Assembly: GCA_902615915.1 (NCBI GenBank)
Contig: CACMQQ010000008.1
Span: 1-64,000 of the forward strand
Reading direction: 5' to 3'
DNA: 64,000 bases
Source of the DNA: an uncultured Fidelibacterota bacterium
GTDB taxonomy: Bacteria > Fidelibacterota > Marinisomatia > Marinisomatales > TCS55
How positions within the stretch are numbered: the stretch's first letter is position 1; each line of letters opens with the position of its first letter. The translations under genes were made by a program, and so were the position numbers. Shown here piece by piece: positions 35,506-45,541 of the stretch. The notes under the pieces were generated by a model that worked only from the letters and a program-made list of their open reading frames with translations, did no database searches and was not told the origin of the DNA.

Positions 35506-36207
35506 ATGATAAAAATAAATAATGCTAGTATAAGTTTTAAAGAAAAGCCTGCCTTATCAAACCTTTCTTTGGAGGTTAAACCCGGAGAAATTTTGGGTTT
35601 ATTGGGAGCAAATGGTGCTGGCAAATCAACAACCATTAATATGCTTTTGGGTTTTTTAAAATCAGGAGAAGGAGATGTGTCTATAAATCAATTGGATTGC
35701 TATGATGAGCGGGCACAGGTAAGACGATTGGTAGGATACATTCCAGAAAATGTTAACCTTTATCCATATCTATCTGGGGAGGAGAATTTGGATTACTTTT
35801 GTAAAATATCTGGGATAGAGTATGCAAGTTCAGAGCTAAAGAACTTTTTAGAAAAATGTGGCTTACCATTAAAAGATCACAGCAAAAAAATCTCTGAATA
35901 TTCTAAAGGCATGCGTCAGAAAGTAGGTATAGCTATAGCATATGCCAAGAAAGCGAAAGTATACTTACTTGATGAACCCTCTAGCGGCTTAGATCCCATG
36001 GCAAGCAATGAATTGACAATATTATTAAAAGAGTTGGCAAAAGAAGGCGCTTCGATTCTGATGGCATCACATGATATTTTTAGAGTAAGGGAAGTCTGTG
36101 ATCGCATCGGTATCTTAAAACAAGGCAAATTAATGAAAGAATTAAAAAGCAAAGCTATCACGGCTAATCAGCTTGAAAAATTATATTTAAACTTTATGAA
36201 AGATTGA
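35506..36207 (+). CDS. ABC transporter ATP-binding protein
   Basis: This 233-residue ABC ATPase has Walker A GANGAGKSTT (about residues 34-43), Q-loop region 'GYIPENVNLYPYL', signature 'YSKGMRQKVG' and Walker B 'VYLLDEPSSGLDP'. It pairs with the two membrane proteins downstream as an ABC-2 type exporter. The pattern is NosF/CcmA-like. Confidence 0.9.
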   Translation: MIKINNASISFKEKPALSNLSLEVKPGEILGLLGANGAGKSTTINMLLGFLKSGEGDVSINQLDCYDERAQVRRLVGYIPENVNLYPYLSGEENLDYFCKISGIEYASSELKNFLEKCGLPLKDHSKKISEYSKGMRQKVGIAIAYAKKAKVYLLDEPSSGLDPMASNELTILLKELAKEGASILMASHDIFRVREVCDRIGILKQGKLMKELKSKAITANQLEKLYLNFMKD

Positions 36208-36213
36208 TTAGCA

Positions 36214-37623
36214 ATGTGGCAGATTATCAAAAATGAATGGTCTTCTTTTTATAGAGATCGTGTCCTTTTGGGAGTTTTTAGTTCTTTTCTAATTCTTTTA
36301 TCGATAACAGTATCTCTGGGTTCGATACATGTCGAACATCAAAATACACATCACGCTTCATCAAGTGAACATATAAGAGATAAATGGGAAAATATTCAAG
36401 AGATGAACCCACACAGTGCTGCTCATTATGGAACATATGTTTTTAAACCCACTACATTATTAAGCGGTCTTGATGACGGAGTAAGCAACATTACTGGAAA
36501 TGTACTTAAGGTTGAGGGGCACGTTCAAAATGAAATAGTTCACTCAGAAGCCTCTCAAAGCCAAGCGGTTTCAAAGTTTGGTAAACTCAAGAGTGCTCTT
36601 TTGTTGCAGTACATAGTTCCTATTTTCTTAATATTTCTATCTTTTCAAACCATAAATGGTGAAAAGTTATCAGGCAGGCTAAAGTTGTTAATTGCGCAAG
36701 GAGCTAGCAGTTCTAAGATAATATTCAGCAAAGCTCTTTCTGTTTGGGTGATTGGTTTAATGTTATTATTGGTGACCGTTTTTATGTATCTATTACTTAA
36801 TCTTGGTGCAATTAATTATGATACAATTCTTCGGTTGTCTTTTTTTATAATATCTTACTCCCTATATTATTTCATAATCGCCTTTTTGACAACTCTCTTA
36901 TCAATCTCATTTAATAATACTAGCACAGCGCTCACCTCAATGCTTGCTGTTTGGGTCGTTTGGACCATATTCTTACCAAACATATTGATGAGTACTGTGG
37001 AGAGTCAGCACGAGTTACCTAGTCGTGACATTTTTAAATCAAACATGAAAGAGGATCGCTCTAAGGGCATTGATGGTCATAGTCCATCTAGCGATAGACT
37101 GGTTGCTTTGAGAGAAAAGGTTTTAAAGGATTATGGAGTTGATAGTCTTTCTCAGCTATCAATTAATTTCCGAGGAATTGTTATGCAAGAAGATGAAGAG
37201 TATGGTAATAAGGTTTGGGATAAACACTTTGGTAATTTGCGCACTGTATTAAAAAATCAAAAGAAAAGCTATCAGCTAGGAGGAATAATTAATCCTTTCA
37301 TAGCACTACAAAATACCAGCAAAGGTTTTGCTGCAAGCGATAATTTGCATCACCAGGATTTTTTAGTTCAGGTTGAAAACTATAGAAGGGTATTTGTTAG
37401 AACGCTTAATAACAAAGATGCATATGGCGGCTCTAAAACCGGGGAAAGAGGCTGGAAAGCAGATAATGCATTTTTTAAGTCAGTTCCAGATTTTGTTTTC
37501 AAGCCTCTTAAAATTATGAAAGTTTTTAAAGATTATGTATTTGATCTAGCAATATTAATTATTTGGGTTCTTGTAATCACTTTGTTATTGATAAATAAAA
37601 GTAAAAGAATCCCAATAGTATGA
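36214..37623 (+). CDS. ABC-2 type permease with DUF3526-like ectodomain (1)
   Basis: This 469-residue membrane protein has a TM helix at about 20-38, a large extracytoplasmic segment with several His/Ser-rich stretches ('EHQNTHHASSSEH'), a cluster of helices at about 130-260, and a second large ectodomain before the final helix. It is the ABC-2/DUF3526 plan. It overlaps the second permease by 4 nt. Confidence 0.8.
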   Translation: MWQIIKNEWSSFYRDRVLLGVFSSFLILLSITVSLGSIHVEHQNTHHASSSEHIRDKWENIQEMNPHSAAHYGTYVFKPTTLLSGLDDGVSNITGNVLKVEGHVQNEIVHSEASQSQAVSKFGKLKSALLLQYIVPIFLIFLSFQTINGEKLSGRLKLLIAQGASSSKIIFSKALSVWVIGLMLLLVTVFMYLLLNLGAINYDTILRLSFFIISYSLYYFIIAFLTTLLSISFNNTSTALTSMLAVWVVWTIFLPNILMSTVESQHELPSRDIFKSNMKEDRSKGIDGHSPSSDRLVALREKVLKDYGVDSLSQLSINFRGIVMQEDEEYGNKVWDKHFGNLRTVLKNQKKSYQLGGIINPFIALQNTSKGFAASDNLHHQDFLVQVENYRRVFVRTLNNKDAYGGSKTGERGWKADNAFFKSVPDFVFKPLKIMKVFKDYVFDLAILIIWVLVITLLLINKSKRIPIV

Positions 37624-38876
37624 CTTTTGTAAATATTTTCTTGTTAGAGTGGAAGCATTTTATCCGTAGCCCATATAAAGTTATTGCAATATTTCTTTTC
37701 ATTTTAGCTTCAGTCTATGGAATTCACAACAGTGTCTCTTTATACCAAACCCAAATTAATGAAATCACTAAAATTGAGGAAAGAGTAAGCCAGGAGCGTC
37801 AAGAATTTGTTAATAAACACTTAGCGGAGAATCAAAGCACCATTCAAAATAATAATTCAAGAGACTATACCTCACCTTATTGGGCATTACGTCAATTTCC
37901 CCTATATCACTTTAAGAAACCATCACCATCTATGGTTTTTAGCATTGGGCAGAGCGAACAGTATGGGTTCTATAAAAGAATTACCTTTAATAGTAGCCCC
38001 TATGATAATGATTTGTCTGAGGAAATTGCTAATCCAGAACGTTTACAAATAGGTACATTTGATTTTTCTTTTGCTTTGCTTTTTTTGTTACCGCTTGTTT
38101 TAGTGATTCTTTTATTTAATGTCAAAAGCAATGAGATAGAGCAAGGATTTATGTCCCTTATTGAAGTGCAGGTAACGTCTAGGAATAGTTGGATAATAGC
38201 AAGAGTTGGTTTTTATTCTTTTTTAGCATTACTTGTGAGCTATGGATTGATTTTATATGGATCCTTTTTAATGACAAGCTTTCAGCCAATTAAAACTGCA
38301 ATAGCTTCCATGATGCTATATACTTTTTTCTACGTATTTTTTTGGTCAACACTTTTCTTATTAATTATCATTAAAAATAAAAATTTACTGTCAATCATTT
38401 TGCAAATGTCTTTTTCGTTTATTTTGTTTGCTTTTATTACCCCTGGGATTGTCCATCAACTTTTAAGCATTAATTACCCTGTAAATCTGATGACCGATCT
38501 CATTGATGTCAGAGATCAGCGCCAAGAACTTTATGGAAAGTCTCATGATGCCATTAAATCACAATTGAAAATTATTTATCCTCAAATCGAAAATGGGTCA
38601 ATTATGAATGACAGTTTGAAGGTTAAATCAGCCCTAAGTCATTCAATACCAGCACTTATGAATAGTATAAAAAAGAATAACATTGGCATCGTTGAAAAGG
38701 AAATTCGGTCTAAAATTGATTTTGTAAATAAATTCAACATATTAAATCCTGTAGTCTTTTTTCAAAACAAAATCAATGCTTTGTCGAAATCACATTACGA
38801 CAACTATCAAGCATACCGAAATGAAATTCAATTTTTGATCGATAAGCAAATTAATGTATTAATTGAAGATATTTGA
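37620..38876 (+). CDS. ABC-2 type permease with DUF3526-like ectodomain (2)
   Basis: This 418-residue protein begins with a TM helix ('VIAIFLFILASVYGIHN') and has a periplasmic domain, five helices (about 145-285) and a C-terminal soluble part. It forms the second membrane half of the exporter with 35506 and 36214. The substrate is unknown. There is no accessory outer-membrane gene nearby. Confidence 0.8.
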   Translation: MTFVNIFLLEWKHFIRSPYKVIAIFLFILASVYGIHNSVSLYQTQINEITKIEERVSQERQEFVNKHLAENQSTIQNNNSRDYTSPYWALRQFPLYHFKKPSPSMVFSIGQSEQYGFYKRITFNSSPYDNDLSEEIANPERLQIGTFDFSFALLFLLPLVLVILLFNVKSNEIEQGFMSLIEVQVTSRNSWIIARVGFYSFLALLVSYGLILYGSFLMTSFQPIKTAIASMMLYTFFYVFFWSTLFLLIIIKNKNLLSIILQMSFSFILFAFITPGIVHQLLSINYPVNLMTDLIDVRDQRQELYGKSHDAIKSQLKIIYPQIENGSIMNDSLKVKSALSHSIPALMNSIKKNNIGIVEKEIRSKIDFVNKFNILNPVVFFQNKINALSKSHYDNYQAYRNEIQFLIDKQINVLIEDI

Positions 38877-38985
38877 TCAGGAAGAAAAGTTGATGAGAGC
38901 AGATATAAAGAGTATTCAAAAATTTTTACTATTAAAAATTGAAGTTAAATAAGCTTAATTTTTCAGTATTCAATCTTAATGTGAC

Positions 38986-39234
38986 ATGAAAATTAAAAAT
39001 TACATATTTTTAACACCTCTTATTTTTATTACTTTATCTTGCAAAGGACTTTATTTTTTTAAAAGCAATGATGATACTTCTAAAGATTGTATCGATGAAT
39101 CTAAAATAAATGATCAAATCGCTTGTATCGAAATTTATGATCCAGTATGTGGATGCAATGACATAACCTATTCTAACTCTTGCTATGCAGAGCGGGAAGG
39201 TGTTACTGATTGGTCAAAAGGTGCTTGTAAATAA
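38986..39234 (+). CDS. Kazal-type lipoprotein
   Basis: This 82-residue protein has a lipobox (FITLSC, Cys19) and one Kazal-like domain with 'EIYDPVCGCNDITYSNSC' then 'GVTDWSKGAC'. It is the third Kazal lipoprotein of the window, and its domain is closest to the one at 15987 (shared EIYDPVCGCN). It follows the ABC exporter genes by 109 bp. Confidence 0.75.
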   Translation: MKIKNYIFLTPLIFITLSCKGLYFFKSNDDTSKDCIDESKINDQIACIEIYDPVCGCNDITYSNSCYAEREGVTDWSKGACK

Positions 39235-39263
39235 AGCTAGAGAATTAATTTTTAATTAATCTA

Positions 39264-39824
39264 CTATTTCTTACAAAAACAGTAAGACAGATGATCATCA
39301 ACCATTCCAATGGATTGCATGAAAGCATACGTAATTGTTGGTCCAACAAAAGTAAATCCTTTTTTTTTTAAATCTTTGCTTATTTTATTTGAAAGAATAG
39401 TCTCAGCTGGTACCTCATTTAATTTGTTAAAATTATTGATGATAGTTTTTTTATTTGTAAATGACCAAATATAATTATCAAAAGAATGAAATTCTTTTTG
39501 AACTTCTATAAACGCATTGGCATTTGATATTGTGGATTTGATTTTCAATTGATTTCTAATGATGCTTTTATTTTTCATAAGCCGCTCAATATCTTCATTG
39601 GTAAACTTTGAAATTAAATTCACATTGAAATCTTTAAACGCCTTACGATAACTCTCCCGACGGGATAAAATCGTTGCCCAAGACAGCCCAGCTTGGGCAC
39701 CCTCTAAAGTTAACATCTCAAAAAGTTTTTGATCATTATGTTGTGGGATACCCCATTCATCATCGTGATATTGTAGCATTCTTTGATCGCTATTCGCCCA
39801 ATTACATCGTATGACACTATTCAT
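39264..39824 (-). CDS. tag: DNA-3-methyladenine glycosylase I
   Basis: This 186-residue Tag enzyme removes 3-methyladenine from DNA in base-excision repair. Zinc ligands are Cys7, His20, His178 and Cys182, and the catalytic-site Glu41 lies in 'LTLEGAQAGLSWATIL'. Its length is that of the E. coli protein. It is transcribed alone. Confidence 0.95.
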   Translation of the reverse strand: MNSVIRCNWANSDQRMLQYHDDEWGIPQHNDQKLFEMLTLEGAQAGLSWATILSRRESYRKAFKDFNVNLISKFTNEDIERLMKNKSIIRNQLKIKSTISNANAFIEVQKEFHSFDNYIWSFTNKKTIINNFNKLNEVPAETILSNKISKDLKKKGFTFVGPTITYAFMQSIGMVDDHLSYCFCKK

Positions 39825-39865
39825 ATGTTTAGCCCAATGTAACTAAAGTAGGAGATATTAATAAT

Positions 39866-40357
39866 TTGGTAGTAACATTTACTATTGTGCGTATAATCAT
39901 ATTATCTATATTAACTGCATTTACTTTTAGCAACAAGCTAACAGCGCTTCCAGGTGGTTATTTTGGACTTTCTTTTCTGTTCGACTTCAAAAGCAAAGAA
40001 AAAGGATTGCAATTCAGCACTGGCTTAGCTTTGCCTTTTGTAGGTGAACCTTCTATGGGTCCTTATGTATTTCCGGGTGTTAAGTTGGGTTTAAGACATA
40101 CTAATAACAAAGGTTTTTACAATTACATAGACATTCAAATTGTTGTATTTAATGCAGTTTGGGCTGGAGCTGGTCTTGGCCTAGCATTTAAAGAGGGCAA
40201 TCGATATATAAGAAAAAAGTATTTTATGGGTTTCTTACCAATTGGTTATGTAAAAGAAAGTACACGTAATAAAGACTCAAGTCCTGTGATGATCGATTTT
40301 AGTGCTATTTATTTTGGTGGCGCAATTCCTCTCATAGGAAGCCATTTCAAACCTTAA
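39866..40357 (+). CDS. Exported beta-rich protein of unknown function
   Basis: This 163-residue protein starts with TTG, backed by AGGAGA 9 nt upstream. It has a signal peptide (about residues 1-28) and glycine-rich amphipathic strands such as 'GGYFGLSFLFDFKS', 'GLQFSTGLALPF' and 'AGAGLGLAFKEG', ending in 'FGGAIPLIGSHFKP'. It could be a small outer-membrane or periplasmic beta protein; no family is recognised. Confidence 0.45.
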   Translation: MVVTFTIVRIIILSILTAFTFSNKLTALPGGYFGLSFLFDFKSKEKGLQFSTGLALPFVGEPSMGPYVFPGVKLGLRHTNNKGFYNYIDIQIVVFNAVWAGAGLGLAFKEGNRYIRKKYFMGFLPIGYVKESTRNKDSSPVMIDFSAIYFGGAIPLIGSHFKP

Positions 40358-40382
40358 AAAAATAAAGATTTTTTATTAATCA

Positions 40383-40616
40383 TCAACTGCTTGAAAATAA
40401 CAGCTTGATTATGCCCGCTAAAATGATTGGTATTTGAAGAGAGAAGTTCGCTAAAAGCGGCTTATCCTTAGTGATAATTCCTGCTGCTGTCCAGCATAAA
40501 ATGCCAAGACTATGAGGAATCATACTGTATGGATAAAAATCCAAATAAAATGTAAGTATGCCTGTCAAGGTGAGAGCGGTAGCAGTCCACTTTAAAAATT
40601 TAATATTTTCTTTCAT
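40383..40616 (-). CDS. Small multi-TM membrane protein
   Basis: This 77-residue protein has two to three TM helices ('TATALTLTGILTFYLDF', 'SLGILCWTAAGIIT', 'IPIILAGIIKLL'). An AAGGAA ribosome-binding site precedes the ATG. It starts 19 nt after lysK in the same direction, so it may be the last gene of the lys operon. No family is assigned. Confidence 0.55.
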   Translation of the reverse strand: MKENIKFLKWTATALTLTGILTFYLDFYPYSMIPHSLGILCWTAAGIITKDKPLLANFSLQIPIILAGIIKLLFSSS

Positions 40617-40635
40617 TATTTCCTTTCATGAAACT

Positions 40636-41670
40636 TTAAAAAAAACTTAGGATACATTCGCTGATTTTCCTGAGGGCAGTTTTTAAAATTGAAATTGATT
40701 TATTGTATTCATCAATTGATATATGTTCCTCTGAGGTATGATCTAAAGAAGAGTCGCCAGGACCATAAGCTACAACAGGGCAATTCCATTGCGCTAAAAT
40801 ATTCATATCCGCAGAACCTGTTTTTTTCTTGAATTTTGGTTTACCGTTATGCGATCTTATTCCTCCAAGCAATGATGAAACAAGATTGTTTCTCTTATTT
40901 GTTAAAACCGCTGGAATAGGTTGGTCGTGATTTAATGTTGCACCATTTAAATTTGCATGACAGTAATCTAAAAAATTATTAAAATCAAAATTAATCGGCG
41001 TTCTCAGGTCTATTTTCATATTTAATCCAACATTTCCCTTATTTTGGTATGTATTCATGTTAACCAATCGGAGCGATGGCTTATCAAAACTGGGATATTC
41101 TTCAGCAAATTCGTTTAAAATTTTGTTATAAAATTTAACACCAACTTCTGCTGGAGTAGGCTCAGGTGCTCCATGGTGATGTCTTGAACTTTCATAATTA
41201 TATGTTAGCCACATCACACCTCGATATCCAATAGTAATTCCTTCCCAGCCACTAGGTTCACCTATCACTAAAAAGTCAGGAGGTGAGAAATCTTTGAGTA
41301 TTTGATAGGCGCCAGCTGAATCTGATTCCTCTCTAACACAACCAATAACAGTAATTGATAAATCTTTTGATTCTTTAAATTCTGCTGCTGCCTCGGTAAA
41401 TGCGCATAAACAACCTTTAGCATCTACGGAACCTCTTCCGAATAGTTTGCCATTTTCTAGAATAACAGGAAGATTGCCAGGAACTGTATCGATGTGTCCA
41501 ATTAAATAAACATTTAAATTACCATTTCCAATTTTTCCAATTGCATTTCCTATCTCATCGATATTTGCATTGAATCCCAAATTTTCTAACTCTTTAATAA
41601 AAAAATTCACTGCTTTAGCTTCATTGTGCGATGGGCTGTATGTTTCTACAAGTTGCTTTAAAAGTTTCAC
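40636..41670 (-). CDS. lysK: LysW-carrier hydrolase LysK
   Basis: This 344-residue M20 metallopeptidase releases lysine (or ornithine) from the LysW carrier. It shows the metal-site motifs GHIDTVPG and DAKG, and the catalytic/metal Glu pair in 'VREESDSAG'. It is the last enzyme of the carrier pathway, overlapping lysJ by 4 nt. Confidence 0.9.
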   Translation of the reverse strand: MKLLKQLVETYSPSHNEAKAVNFFIKELENLGFNANIDEIGNAIGKIGNGNLNVYLIGHIDTVPGNLPVILENGKLFGRGSVDAKGCLCAFTEAAAEFKESKDLSITVIGCVREESDSAGAYQILKDFSPPDFLVIGEPSGWEGITIGYRGVMWLTYNYESSRHHHGAPEPTPAEVGVKFYNKILNEFAEEYPSFDKPSLRLVNMNTYQNKGNVGLNMKIDLRTPINFDFNNFLDYCHANLNGATLNHDQPIPAVLTNKRNNLVSSLLGGIRSHNGKPKFKKKTGSADMNILAQWNCPVVAYGPGDSSLDHTSEEHISIDEYNKSISILKTALRKISECILSFF

Positions 41671-42830
41671 TTTAGTACCTTAATAATTTTATTCAAACCA
41701 TCCATTAAATCATTTTCAGATGTGACAAGAGGAGGGAGCAGTCTAATTATTTTTTTTCCTGCGCTTAAGGTTAATATATTTTCTTTGAAAATAGCTTTTA
41801 GATAAGGAACAGCTGGCTCAAAAAGTTCAATTCCTATCATAAATCCTCGCCCTCTGACTGCTTTTACTTTGGGAATATTCTGTGTTTCAGTTTTTAAGTA
41901 ATCAATTGCTTTGTTACCGACATTTTTCACATGATTTAAAATATCATTTGCAACCATAAAATCTATTACTGCACTAGCTGCTTGACATCCAATTAAATTA
42001 CCTCCAAATGTGCTGCCATGTTTACCTCTCTGAAATGAAATATTTTTGTGTGCAATCATTGCACCAATGGGCACTCCTCCTCCGAGCATTTTAGAGGAAC
42101 AAATAATATCTGGTGTAACATCTTCATAATCACATCCAAACCAAAAACCTGTTCTTCCTATTCCTGTTTGAATTTCATCCATAATCATGAGCACGTTATT
42201 TTTGTTACAAACTTCTCTTACTGCTCTCAAATATCCATCTGGAGGAACAATTACCCCTCCTTCTCCTTGAATTGGTTCTAATATAACAGCAGCATAATCA
42301 CTTGATATGGCTTCTTCAAGTTTTTCAATTTTACCATATGGAATGTGTATAATATCTGGGACAAGTGGTTCATACATAGCTTTGTTTTCTTTTTTCCAAG
42401 AAACCGATAAAGAGCCCATCGATCTGCCGTGATAGCCTCTTATCATGCTTATTATTTTGGATTTACCTGTGTGAGATCTAGCTATTTTGAGAGCAGCCTC
42501 AACAGCTTCTGTTCCAGAATTGGTCAAAAAAACTTTCTCTAAATCGCCTGGAGTTATGCTGGTTAATTTTTTTAAGAAATTTGCTCTAACGGGGCTCGCA
42601 TAATATCCGTTAACAGCATGTGTAAGTTTATGAGATTGATTGCTGATTGCATCTGCTATGGAGCTATTGCCATGCCCTATACCTATAACACCTAGACCCG
42701 ACCCTAGGTCTAAATATTTTTTACCTTCAGTGTCCCAGACAAATGACCCTTTTCCTTTTTCTAAAGCTAGGGGCCAATTTCCGTATACACCTGTACCATG
42801 TTTTTCTTCCAAGGCTAACCAATTATTCAT
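41667..42830 (-). CDS. lysJ: LysW-aminotransferase LysJ
   Basis: This 387-residue class III PLP aminotransferase has 'NSGTEAVEAALKIAR', 'ILEPIQGEGGV', 'MDEIQTGIGRTG' and PLP lysine in 'SSKMLGGGVPIGAM'. It transaminates the semialdehyde held on LysW. It overlaps both neighbours by 4 nt. Confidence 0.92.
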   Translation of the reverse strand: MNNWLALEEKHGTGVYGNWPLALEKGKGSFVWDTEGKKYLDLGSGLGVIGIGHGNSSIADAISNQSHKLTHAVNGYYASPVRANFLKKLTSITPGDLEKVFLTNSGTEAVEAALKIARSHTGKSKIISMIRGYHGRSMGSLSVSWKKENKAMYEPLVPDIIHIPYGKIEKLEEAISSDYAAVILEPIQGEGGVIVPPDGYLRAVREVCNKNNVLMIMDEIQTGIGRTGFWFGCDYEDVTPDIICSSKMLGGGVPIGAMIAHKNISFQRGKHGSTFGGNLIGCQAASAVIDFMVANDILNHVKNVGNKAIDYLKTETQNIPKVKAVRGRGFMIGIELFEPAVPYLKAIFKENILTLSAGKKIIRLLPPLVTSENDLMDGLNKIIKVLK

Positions 42831-43633
42831 TCTATTAAAGTTCCTTCTCCACTAATGGCGTTTGATATTGGCTTTTCTTGCAAAGCTCCTGCCAAAATCA
42901 CTTTTTTAACTCCAGCATTAATAGCTTCTTTAGCACCAATTAATTTCTTTTTCATTCTACCTCTTGCGAATTTTTCAATGTAATAATCTATTTCCTTCAA
43001 TCTAATTAGCTTTATAACGCTTGTGCTGTCACTAGGGTCTCTTAATAGCCCAGGTACGTTGGATAGTATAATTAAAGTTTGACATTTTAGTTTTGAAGCT
43101 ATTTTACTTGCAAACTTATCTCCATCAACATTAATGGCCTCATTTTCACTTGAAATAGCAGGAGGACATAGAACTGGGGTAAACCCATTTTCTATCAATA
43201 ATTTTAGTAAAGAGACATTTACATTTGTTATTTTTCCAGACATGTCACCTCTAATTACTTTCTTTTGACCGTTTTGTGTGACACGATAGGGTTTGTTTTT
43301 TTCTCCTTCGACAAGCTTGCCATCTATGCCAGAAAGACCGACGGCATTTACAGATAGTTTTTGCAGCTTTTCAACTATCATTTTATTCATTTTTCCCGCA
43401 TAAACCATATTGAAAATATTCATAGTTTTTCTATCCGTAAACCGTGTTGACATGCCGTTGTCGGATTCGATAAAGTTTGGAGGATAATCTAGTTTAGAAG
43501 AAATATTATTCAGTTCACTAGATCCACCGTGAACTAGAATAGTTTTTTTAAATTTTGAAAAATCCTCGACAAAAAGATCATAATCAATGCCCTTGCTTCC
43601 GCCTACTTTGACAAGTATTTTTTCATCATTCAT
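42827..43633 (-). CDS. lysZ: LysW-aminoadipate/glutamate kinase LysZ
   Basis: This 268-residue amino-acid kinase of the ArgB/LysZ type has an N-terminal phosphate loop 'VKVGGSKG', 'VLCPPAISSENEAINVDGD' and 'LIILSNVPGLLRDP'. It phosphorylates the side-chain carboxylate of carrier-bound aminoadipate or glutamate. It overlaps lysY and lysJ by 4 nt. Confidence 0.9.
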   Translation of the reverse strand: MNDEKILVKVGGSKGIDYDLFVEDFSKFKKTILVHGGSSELNNISSKLDYPPNFIESDNGMSTRFTDRKTMNIFNMVYAGKMNKMIVEKLQKLSVNAVGLSGIDGKLVEGEKNKPYRVTQNGQKKVIRGDMSGKITNVNVSLLKLLIENGFTPVLCPPAISSENEAINVDGDKFASKIASKLKCQTLIILSNVPGLLRDPSDSTSVIKLIRLKEIDYYIEKFARGRMKKKLIGAKEAINAGVKKVILAGALQEKPISNAISGEGTLIE

Positions 43634-44664
43634 GGGTGAAATCCAAGTTGTGTTAAGCCTAACGGTTCTTCAATCCCAATAGCAATATTCATGCACTGAA
43701 CAGCCTGGCCAGAAGCTCCTTTAACAAGATTGTCAATTGCCGATATTAAAATCAATCTTTCAGTTGAGGGGTCTTTTTCAAAACCTATGTCACACATATT
43801 TGTACCCATTACAATTTTTGGTTCAGGAAATCTATATCCTCCACTTTTTTCTCTTACGAAGCGTATAAATGGTTCATCCCTATACTTTTGAATCATCGTT
43901 CTCCAAATATCTTTTTCATTATACTTTTGATCAAAGAAAACATGTATGGTGCTTTGAATTCCTCTTACCATTTCAACGGCATGAGGGGAAAAATTAATTT
44001 TGCCATCCATATTTTTCAGCTCTTGGTACATTTCTGCTAAATGCCGATGATTGCTTGGCTTGAAACATCTCACGACACCATGCCTTTCAGGGTGATGGGA
44101 GCCATCTGTGGGACTAGCTCCTGATGCAGATGACCCCACTTTAGCATCAATAATGATTTTATTAATTTTAAAATTTTCAACGATTGGCGCTAGTGGAAGA
44201 ATAGCTCCTGTTGCCGTGCAGCCCGGTACTGCTATCTTGCTTGATTCCTTAAGCATATTACGATGCAATTCAGGCATTCCATAAATAAATTCATTTAACA
44301 ATTCATGATGAGGATGTTCATAATTATAATACGAATTGTAGTCTTCTTTGGATTTTAATCTAAAGTCGGAGCTCAAATCAATTACAATATTAGATAAGGA
44401 GGAAAATTCTTTAATTTTGGATGCCGTTACCCCGTGTGGTAAACATAAAAATATAACATCCACTTTAGAGATGTCGTCAGGTGAAATGAACTTTAAATCA
44501 GTAAAGCCACGCAGATTGGGATGCCTTTTAAAGATTGATTTTCCAACAAACTTTCTCGAGGTAACATAAGATATTTTTACCTTTTCATGCTGAATAAGAA
44601 GTCTTACTAGCTCTCCACCAGTGTAGCCTGCACCTCCTACAATGCCTATTTCAATTTTCTTCAA
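43630..44664 (-). CDS. lysY: LysW-phosphate reductase LysY
   Basis: This 344-residue ArgC/LysY-type NADPH reductase has nucleotide loop 'GIVGGAGYTGGELVRLL', catalytic Cys in VPGCTATG and 'SSASGASPTDGSHHPER'. It converts the acyl phosphate to the semialdehyde. It lies 1 nt after lysX. Confidence 0.9.
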   Translation of the reverse strand: MKKIEIGIVGGAGYTGGELVRLLIQHEKVKISYVTSRKFVGKSIFKRHPNLRGFTDLKFISPDDISKVDVIFLCLPHGVTASKIKEFSSLSNIVIDLSSDFRLKSKEDYNSYYNYEHPHHELLNEFIYGMPELHRNMLKESSKIAVPGCTATGAILPLAPIVENFKINKIIIDAKVGSSASGASPTDGSHHPERHGVVRCFKPSNHRHLAEMYQELKNMDGKINFSPHAVEMVRGIQSTIHVFFDQKYNEKDIWRTMIQKYRDEPFIRFVREKSGGYRFPEPKIVMGTNMCDIGFEKDPSTERLILISAIDNLVKGASGQAVQCMNIAIGIEEPLGLTQLGFHP

Positions 44665-44665
44665 T

Positions 44666-45541
44666 TTATGATTGTCCTAATGCGTATTCTAAGGTTAATC
44701 GAGGTATATTTACTCCAGTAATATCAATGCTGTTCCTAAACTCCATTTTGTGGTTTAATTCAACAATTTTGAGACCATCATCTGTTTCAATCAAATCTAT
44801 TGCTAACAATCCTTTTCCTATGGCATTTGATGCTTTTGAACATAAATCTTGTATTTCTCCAGTTACTTGGCAATTAGTTGCATTACCTCCCCTAGAGGTG
44901 TTTGTTATCCAATGATCTGAGTTTCTGTAAATGGCGCAAATGGTCGTTTCTTCAATGGCAAAAGCTCTGATATCACGGCCTGGTTTTTCAACATATTCTT
45001 GAATGTAGAAGATAGAATGGTTGTTACCAGGAATAAATGATTTATGTTCTAAAATAGCCTCTGCAGCATCCATGTCATTTATTTTGGCGATCATCCTACC
45101 CCAGGATCCGACAGGTGGTTTAATTACGCAAGGGAATCCTATTTCAGTAATTGCATCACGAGCTGATTGGGCTGAAAAAGCTATGAGAGTCTTGAGGTTG
45201 GCTATATTGTTTTTTTTAAGTAGGAGGGATGTATAGATTTTGTCCCCACATATACTAGCTATTTTATAGTTATTTATTGTTTTCTTGTTAATTGATTCAA
45301 AATACTTTAAGGCATATAAAGAGAGTGTATGAGAAACCTCTCTATCTAATATAATGTCAATATCTGAATATTCTTTTTTGCCAGATATAATTTTTCTGGT
45401 ATCCACATGAACAATTTTTGCTTCATTATCAAAATCACAATCCAATAGCATTTTTTCTTCTTTTCTCATTTTAGAAAAGAGAATACCTATAGTTTTAATT
45501 TTATTCGCCCCAATCCTCTTGTTCTTCTGGCGCCTCTTCAA
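44666..45541 (-). CDS. lysX: LysW ligase LysX (RimK-family)
   Basis: This 291-residue ATP-grasp ligase attaches aminoadipate or glutamate to the C-terminal Glu of LysW. Landmarks are 'GFPCVIKPPVGSWGRMIAKI', 'PGRDIRAFAIEE', and the C-terminal 'GLKIVELNHKMEFRNSIDIT'. The start is unsure: TTG at 45541 lies inside lysW. Family members begin near 'IKTIGILFSKMRKEEK', about 16 residues in, where no normal start codon is visible. The residues that decide Lys versus Arg cannot be judged safely here. Confidence 0.88.
   Translation of the reverse strand: MKRRQKNKRIGANKIKTIGILFSKMRKEEKMLLDCDFDNEAKIVHVDTRKIISGKKEYSDIDIILDREVSHTLSLYALKYFESINKKTINNYKIASICGDKIYTSLLLKKNNIANLKTLIAFSAQSARDAITEIGFPCVIKPPVGSWGRMIAKINDMDAAEAILEHKSFIPGNNHSIFYIQEYVEKPGRDIRAFAIEETTICAIYRNSDHWITNTSRGGNATNCQVTGEIQDLCSKASNAIGKGLLAIDLIETDDGLKIVELNHKMEFRNSIDITGVNIPRLTLEYALGQS

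Noticed and set aside
42048-42281. Cys/His-rich antisense ORF opposite lysJ
   Set aside because: It lies wholly inside a well-supported gene on the opposite strand, with no start signal.
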